DNA from: Massilia pinisoli | GTDB lineage: Bacteria; Pseudomonadota; Gammaproteobacteria; Burkholderiales; Burkholderiaceae_D | NCBI RefSeq assembly: GCF_024753285.1 | Contig: NZ_JANUGW010000016.1 | Span: 1 to 64,000, forward strand | Length of the DNA: 64,000 bases | Reading direction: 5' to 3' | Translations under genes and position numbers: made by a program | Part shown: piece by piece, positions 62,888-64,000 of the stretch | How the letters are laid out: each line of letters starts with the position of its first letter | How positions within the stretch are numbered: the first letter of the stretch is position 1 | The notes under the pieces: model-generated | Databases searched by the model: none | The model's input: only the letters and a program-made list of their open reading frames with translations | Told to the model about the DNA's origin: nothing

Positions 62888-63202
62888 CGAGCGCCGCCTG
62901 CGTCACGGTAGCGTGGGCGGATTTTCCGCCCACGCATTCAACAAGAGCACGAATCGAGCGAAGTTTGAGCAGGGTCAACGGTAGGTCATGTTGAACGCAT
63001 GGCGCATCAAGTCCAGGGCCCGCTGACAAGCGATCCACGGGTCATCCCTTTCTTTCGGTCATGCGTCGCGCATCTCTGTCCGCCTGTCAAGTTATTGCCG
63101 TTGTTACATCGCAACACCGATACCAAATTTTGGTGCGGCGCGTCATAATGGGGTAATTGGAGTACTATGGGGTCACGTGCCCTACCAACCAGCAGGCAAT
63201 CG
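62888..63202. other. Region between alaS and the TusA-like gene
   Basis: 315 bases. Begins with a GCGTGGGCGG repeat copy (listed), then sequence with no supported gene. CATAAT near 63147 may be the -10 of the next gene, without a clear -35. Confidence 0.4.
62911..62935. repeat. GCGTGGGCGG hairpin element after alaS
   Basis: GCGTGGGCGG-ATTTT-CCGCCCACGC, 10-bp perfect stem, related to the GTAGGGTGGGC family; the tail CATTCAAC recalls CGTTCAAC in the copy at 30.6 kb. May also terminate alaS. Confidence 0.6.
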
Positions 63203-63460
63203 ATGAGCGAAACCATGATCGACACCGGCACCATCGAGGTCCAGAAGGACCTGGATGCGCGTGGCTTGAACTGCCCCTTGCCGATTCTTAAGGCCAAGAA
63301 GGCGCTTGCCGAACTGGCGAGCGGGGAGGTACTGCGCATCGTCGCCACCGACACCGGTTCGGTACGCGATTTCCAGGCATTTGCCAAGCAGACCGGCAAC
63401 GCCTTGCTGGCACATACCCACACCAACGGCGAATTCACGTTCTGGCTCCGCCGCAAGTAA
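63203..63460 (+). CDS. TusA-family sulfurtransferase-like protein
   Basis: 85 residues. DLDARGLNCPLPILKAKKAL contains the CPxP motif with the sulfur-carrying cysteine; VLRIVATDTGSVRDFQAFAKQTG and the C-terminal FTFWLRRK complete the small fold. Sulfur relay or redox role. Start at 63203; 63215 is also possible. Confidence 0.9.
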   Translation: MSETMIDTGTIEVQKDLDARGLNCPLPILKAKKALAELASGEVLRIVATDTGSVRDFQAFAKQTGNALLAHTHTNGEFTFWLRRK

Positions 63461-63478
63461 CACCGCTTTCCACCGATG

Positions 63479-63494
63479 GCCCGGTTCGCCGGGC
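63479..63494. terminator. GCCCGG-TTCG-CCGGGC hairpin after the TusA-like gene
   Basis: Perfect 6-bp stem with a UUCG loop, 18 bases after the stop. No T run, so only a possible terminator. Confidence 0.45.
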
Positions 63495-63572
63495 AACCCC
63501 ATAGCCTGTTCTTCAGGAAACCCCAACACGCACAACACATCACGATTAGGGTATTTCCTCTAGCCGAAAAAC

Positions 63573-63584
63573 GCACGATCGTGC
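63573..63584. promoter_or_regulatory. Candidate operator upstream of etfB
   Basis: GCACGATCGTGC is a perfect 12-base palindrome lying just upstream of the etfB -35. Position fits a repressor or activator site, for example of a TetR-type fatty-acid regulator. Confidence 0.45.
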
Positions 63585-63591
63585 TTTAATT

Positions 63592-63620
63592 CTGACCTGA
63601 ACGACATTTGCTTTTATAAT
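63592..63620 (+). promoter_or_regulatory. Likely etfB promoter
   Basis: CTGACC, 17 bases, TATAAT (63615-63620), 51 bases before the etfB start codon; perfect -10 and ideal spacing. Confidence 0.6.
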
Positions 63621-63670
63621 TCGGATCATTTTTAGTCTTTAGTCTTCACCCCATTTTCCAAAGGCCCAAT

Positions 63671-64000
63671 ATGAAAGTCCTGGTACCCGTCAAACGCGTG
63701 GTCGACTACAACGTCAAGGTCCGCGTCAAGTCCGACGGCAGTGGCGTCGATATCGCCAACGTCAAAATGTCGATGAACCCGTTCGACGAGATCGCGGTGG
63801 AAGAAGCCACGCGCCTGAAGGAAGCCGGCAAGGTCACCGAGATCGTTGCCGTGACCTGCGGCGTGGCCCAGGCCCAGGAAACCCTGCGCACCGCGATGGC
63901 GATCGGCGCCGACCGCGGCGTGCTGGTGGAGACCGCTGCCGAGATCGAGCCGCTGGGCGTCGCCAAGGTGCTGAAAGCGCTGGCCGTGGAAGAGCAGCCG
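63671..64000 (+). CDS. etfB: Electron transfer flavoprotein subunit beta (partial, cut by the window edge)
   Basis: The first 110 residues are seen. [39 protein letters not shown] and [16 protein letters not shown] are the standard N-terminal sequence of EtfB, which with EtfA carries electrons from acyl-CoA dehydrogenases to the quinone pool. etfA should follow outside the window. Confidence 0.95.
   Translation, partial: MKVLVPVKRVVDYNVKVRVKSDGSGVDIANVKMSMNPFDEIAVEEATRLKEAGKVTEIVAVTCGVAQAQETLRTAMAIGADRGVLVETAAEIEPLGVAKVLKALAVEEQP

Overview
The window looks like chromosomal DNA from a high-GC betaproteobacterium of the Oxalobacteraceae, most likely Massilia or a close relative. This rests on the GC-rich codon use, the gene families, and short inverted repeats whose arms read GTAGGGTGGGC/GCCCACCCTAC. 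No database search was possible. No rRNA, tRNA, CRISPR array, prophage or complete insertion sequence was recognised.

Region by region. 0-4.7 kb: a MarR-controlled tripartite EmrAB-type efflux operon with a palindromic operator in front of marR. 4.8-9.1 kb: L-asparaginase II, a small exported protein, a pirin and an M20 peptidase. 9.5-17.4 kb: a galactose operon (galT, an M24 peptidase-like gene, galK, a cytoplasmic GH2 glycosidase) followed by a fused glycosyltransferase/FAD oxidoreductase. 17.4-22.4 kb: a Ser/Gly-rich lipoprotein, a VanZ-like protein, a zinc-ribbon protein, a 534-base gene-free stretch with two candidate small RNAs, an SDR and a LemA/TPM operon. 22.4-33.5 kb: housekeeping and metabolic genes (pyrF, MFS exporters, sbcB, a diguanylate cyclase, a BtuF-like receptor, a ribosome-hibernation factor, an exported methyltransferase, an AscD-like reductase).

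33.6-41 kb is the most unusual part. A module of one CHASE-domain sensor kinase plus one tandem-repeat protein is duplicated head to tail, about 3.65 kb apart. The repeat proteins share an almost identical N-terminal domain but carry 15 copies of AFCAGPRPS in one and 19 copies of [AG]YCASPR in the other. The kinases share an almost identical catalytic half but have diverged sensor domains. Both repeat genes sit 184 bases downstream of the same perfect FNR-type box with an aligned -10 element. My working hypothesis is a low-oxygen-induced, multi-copy peptide precursor paired with a sensor kinase, in two versions with different specificity.

41-48 kb: glnS, a DnaJ-led operon of three unknown genes, a MORN/TonB protein and a low-GC patch with two overlapping small genes. 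48-56 kb: a CoA-transferase, a potassium/proton antiporter, a fused GH1/RmlD protein and trpS. 56-64 kb: DUF proteins, ugpQ, a flagellin carrying an inserted metalloprotease (flagellinolysin) with a candidate sigma-28 promoter, alaS, a TusA-like protein and the start of etfB.
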